Below, one piece after another: positions 32,121-33,530 of a DNA stretch of 33,530 bases (the first letter of the stretch is position 1; each line of letters opens with the position of its first letter). Position numbers and translations under genes: made by a program. Below the pieces are notes generated by a model, which worked only from the letters and a program-made list of their open reading frames with translations, ran no database searches and was not told where the DNA came from. Origin of the DNA: Opitutia bacterium UBA7397 (lineage in GTDB: Bacteria; Verrucomicrobiota; Verrucomicrobiia; Opitutales; UBA953); assembly GCA_002470605.1 (NCBI GenBank), contig DKND01000116.1:11461-44990 (forward strand). The letters run 5' to 3'.

Positions 32121-32666
32121 TCAAGCCGTGGCGGAAGAATCACGCCCTCTCTTCATATTGAAGTAGGCTTGGAGAATCTCGCGGCAAGGGGCTTCGAGGA
32201 TTCCAGAGGTCACTTGCACCCGGTGATTGAGCTTAGGCAGGCTATGAAGCTCCGTCGCCCCGCCCATGCAGCCCATTTTAGGGTCGCCCCAGGCATAGGT
32301 CACACGGTTGAGCCGGCTCATAATTGTCGCCCCGGAGCACATCGGGCAGGGCTCCTTGGTGACGTAGAGGTTACACTCGTTTAGGCGCCAATCTCCGATT
32401 TTCTTCGCTGCCTGAGTGATGGCTAGCATCTCGGCGTGAGCGGTCGGGTCGTTGGCACGCTCGACCTCATTGTGTGCCGCTGCGATAATTTCTCCTCCAC
32501 GTTCGATGATCGCCCCGATCGGCACCTCATCGATTCTCCATGCGTCCACCGCTAGGTTAAAAGCTAGGGACATGTAAAAAGCATCATCCCTTTGCAGCTG
32601 CGAGGGGCGCAGCTTTTCAAAGGGGCAAATCAAGCCTGGTCGGGGGGTGGGCGTATCGCCTTCCAT
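32121..32666 (-). CDS. tadA: tRNA adenosine deaminase (wobble A34 to inosine)
   Basis: Deaminates adenosine 34 of tRNA-Arg(ACG). The 181 residues contain the zinc deaminase signature: HAE at 77-79 (zinc His, catalytic Glu) and PCPMC at 106-110 (two zinc Cys). The order, spacing and the MSRLNRVTYAWGDPKMG segment fit TadA. About 25 residues precede the usual beginning of the family, so the start may be a little later; AGGAAGG lies 17 bases before this ATG. A guanine or cytosine deaminase is less likely. sodA starts 29 bases downstream, and infA diverges upstream. Confidence 0.92.
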   Translation of the reverse strand: MEGDTPTPRPGLICPFEKLRPSQLQRDDAFYMSLAFNLAVDAWRIDEVPIGAIIERGGEIIAAAHNEVERANDPTAHAEMLAITQAAKKIGDWRLNECNLYVTKEPCPMCSGATIMSRLNRVTYAWGDPKMGCMGGATELHSLPKLNHRVQVTSGILEAPCREILQAYFNMKRGRDSSATA

Positions 32667-32734
32667 GGGATAGGGTGAGATTTACCTTCCTAGGGTAGGA
32701 AGCAAGCGGGGAGGCGGTTTACTACGGTGATTGA

Positions 32735-32752
32735 CTCCTTTGGGCTAAGGAG
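32735..32752 (+). promoter_or_regulatory. Hairpin in the infA leader
   Basis: CTCCTT and AAGGAG pair with a 6-base loop in the 108-base gap between tadA and infA. AAGGAG is a perfect ribosome-binding core but sits 22 bases before the infA ATG, too far for direct use. A TTGACT at 32731 could be a -35 element but no good -10 follows at normal spacing. Confidence 0.3.
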
Positions 32753-32774
32753 ATGGAGTGCGTGCCTATAAGGC

Positions 32775-33035
32775 ATGGCTGAAGAACCCGTTATCGAACT
32801 CGAAGGCAAAATCCTGCAAGTGCTTCCTGGCACCATGTTCCGGATTGAGCTCCCCAATAAGCACGTCGTGCTGGGACGTATCTCAGGCCGTCTGCGCAAG
32901 AATTTCATCCGGATTAATCCTGGAGATCGCGTAAAGGTCGAAATGAGTCCCTCTGACCTTACTCAAGCTCGCATTGTTTTCCGACTGAGGGATTCGGCAC
33001 CAAGGCTTGGCGCTCCGCCGCCTCGCCGCCGTTAA
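32775..33035 (+). CDS. infA: Translation initiation factor IF-1
   Basis: Small OB-fold protein that occupies the ribosomal A site and assists IF-2 and IF-3 during initiation. The 86-residue sequence matches IF-1 almost from end to end: EGKILQVLPGTMFRIELPNK, GRISGRLRKNFIRINPGDRV and VEMSPSDLTQARIVFR. About 14 extra basic/proline residues (ending PPPRRR) follow the usual end. It is monocistronic, with its own terminator and a divergent neighbour. Confidence 0.97.
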   Translation: MAEEPVIELEGKILQVLPGTMFRIELPNKHVVLGRISGRLRKNFIRINPGDRVKVEMSPSDLTQARIVFRLRDSAPRLGAPPPRRR

Positions 33036-33043
33036 TTTGATCG

Positions 33044-33065
33044 ACCCGGTGCCCCCGGGTTTTTT
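33044..33065 (+). terminator. Intrinsic terminator of infA
   Basis: ACCCGG and CCGGGT form a six-pair stem with a 5-base loop, followed by a run of six T including the last stem base. It lies 8 bases after the infA stop and is the clearest textbook terminator in the window. Confidence 0.92.
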
Positions 33066-33066
33066 C

Positions 33067-33095
33067 TTGCCCCTATTTCGGGCAAAATCTATTAA
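33067..33095 (+). promoter_or_regulatory. cysK: Probable promoter of cysK
   Basis: TTGCCC (33067-33072) and TATTAA (33090-33095) are 17 bases apart, a good sigma-70-type arrangement just after the infA terminator and 28 bases before the cysK ATG. The -35 half also forms a palindrome TTGCCC ... GGGCAA (33067-33085), which could be a binding site for a regulator or a second hairpin after the terminator. Confidence 0.6.
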
Positions 33096-33123
33096 TTGTT
33101 ACTTAACAACCAATCATTACCCT

Positions 33124-33530
33124 ATGGCCATCTATAACAGCGTCCTTGATACCATCGGTCACACGCCCCTCGTGCGGCTCAATAAAGTCACCGAAGGCCT
33201 TCATGCTGAAGTTTTGGTGAAGCTTGAATTTTTTAACCCTCTTTCGAGCGTCAAGGACCGTATCGGTCGGGCGATGATCGATGCTGCTGAGCGTGACGGG
33301 CGTCTGAAGCCAGGGGGTACGATCGTCGAGCCAACCTCGGGTAATACCGGTATTGCCCTCGCTTTTGTGGCCGCCGCGCGCGGTTACCGCTGTATTCTTA
33401 CCATGCCCGAGACGATGTCCATCGAGCGTCGGGTTCTGCTTCGTCTTTTGGGCGCTGAAATCGTTTTGACGCCTGGTGCCAAGGGCATGCGCGGCGCCAT
33501 TGAGCGTGCGACGCAACTCCGTGATGAAAT
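33124..33530 (+). CDS. cysK: Cysteine synthase (O-acetylserine sulfhydrylase), 3' part outside window
   Basis: Makes cysteine from O-acetylserine and sulfide using pyridoxal phosphate. About 135 codons are visible, less than half of the usual ~310. Visible are GHTPLVRLNK (12-21), the cofactor-lysine segment FFNPLSSVKDRIG with Lys near residue 44, and the PTSGNTGIALA loop that binds the cofactor phosphate. The MPETMSIERR segment matches the substrate-loop region of the family. The ATG at 33124 is preceded by a probable promoter and no other gene. The sequence ends at the window edge. cysM or a cystathionine synthase cannot be fully excluded, but CysK is the best fit. Confidence 0.94.
   Translation, partial: MAIYNSVLDTIGHTPLVRLNKVTEGLHAEVLVKLEFFNPLSSVKDRIGRAMIDAAERDGRLKPGGTIVEPTSGNTGIALAFVAAARGYRCILTMPETMSIERRVLLRLLGAEIVLTPGAKGMRGAIERATQLRDE

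Noticed and set aside
32753..32782. Nine-codon upstream frame ending over the infA start (ATG directly after AAGGAG)
   Set aside because: The ribosome-binding core abuts the ATG with no spacing, so initiation is unlikely; there is no sign of an attenuator peptide.
1..33530. CRISPR arrays, insertion sequences, phage genes, tRNA or rRNA
   Set aside because: I saw no regularly spaced repeats, transposase or integrase genes, cloverleaf-like stretches or rRNA-like sequence; the gaps are too short to hide most of these.

Overview
The window looks like chromosomal DNA from a Gram-negative bacterium of the PVC group, most likely Verrucomicrobiota of the Opitutae type. This is an inference from gene content and style, not from a marker gene. 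The signs are an exosortase, an outer-membrane beta-barrel protein, Tol/Exb-like proteins beside a large periplasmic TPR protein, an E. coli YejABEF-like peptide importer, a secreted beta-helix protein beside a secreted esterase, and a moderately high GC content. Coding density is very high. Neighbouring genes often overlap by 4 bases (ATGA), and there is no gene-free stretch over about 125 bases. I see no mobile element, CRISPR array, tRNA or rRNA.

Bases 1-12290 (all minus strand) hold two probably linked transcription units. The first is lipA (lipoyl synthase) followed by a UvrD/PcrA-type helicase. The second is serA, plsY, hom and lysC (serine, phospholipid and aspartate-family amino-acid synthesis). 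It is followed by a 929-residue TPR protein, an ExbB/TolQ-like protein, an ExbD/TolR-like protein and uppS (undecaprenyl diphosphate synthase, cut by the window edge). The ExbB/ExbD pair lacks residues normally needed for proton conduction, which I rate the most interesting observation here.

Bases 12344-13238 hold a TorF/Gcw_chp-family putative porin with its own terminator hairpins. Bases 13238-21812 (minus) form a tightly overlapping seven-gene operon: yejB, yejE, yejA, two separate ATPase genes equivalent to the two halves of YejF, an exosortase, and glgA (glycogen synthase). Both permeases carry large periplasmic insertions relative to the E. coli proteins.

Bases 21913-29033 (plus) run divergently: an Aas-like acyltransferase/acyl-ligase fusion, glgP (glycogen phosphorylase) with a lysine/alanine-rich N-terminal tail, an unrecognised secreted protein with a TTG start, and an adenylate-kinase-like protein with a large extra C-terminal domain. 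Each of the three gaps between these genes carries a hairpin. This block meets the next one head-on with one base between stop codons.

Bases 29035-32666 (minus) hold a secreted beta-helix protein, a secreted alpha/beta-hydrolase (esterase type), a Tat-exported Mn-type superoxide dismutase and tadA. On the plus strand, infA (IF-1) has a clear terminator and is followed by cysK (cysteine synthase), cut by the window end.

Most genes are housekeeping. The points that deserve a second look are the degenerate ExbB/ExbD pair, the Yej-exosortase-GlgA operon with enlarged permeases, the kinase with an added domain, and the repeated hairpins over ribosome-binding sites.
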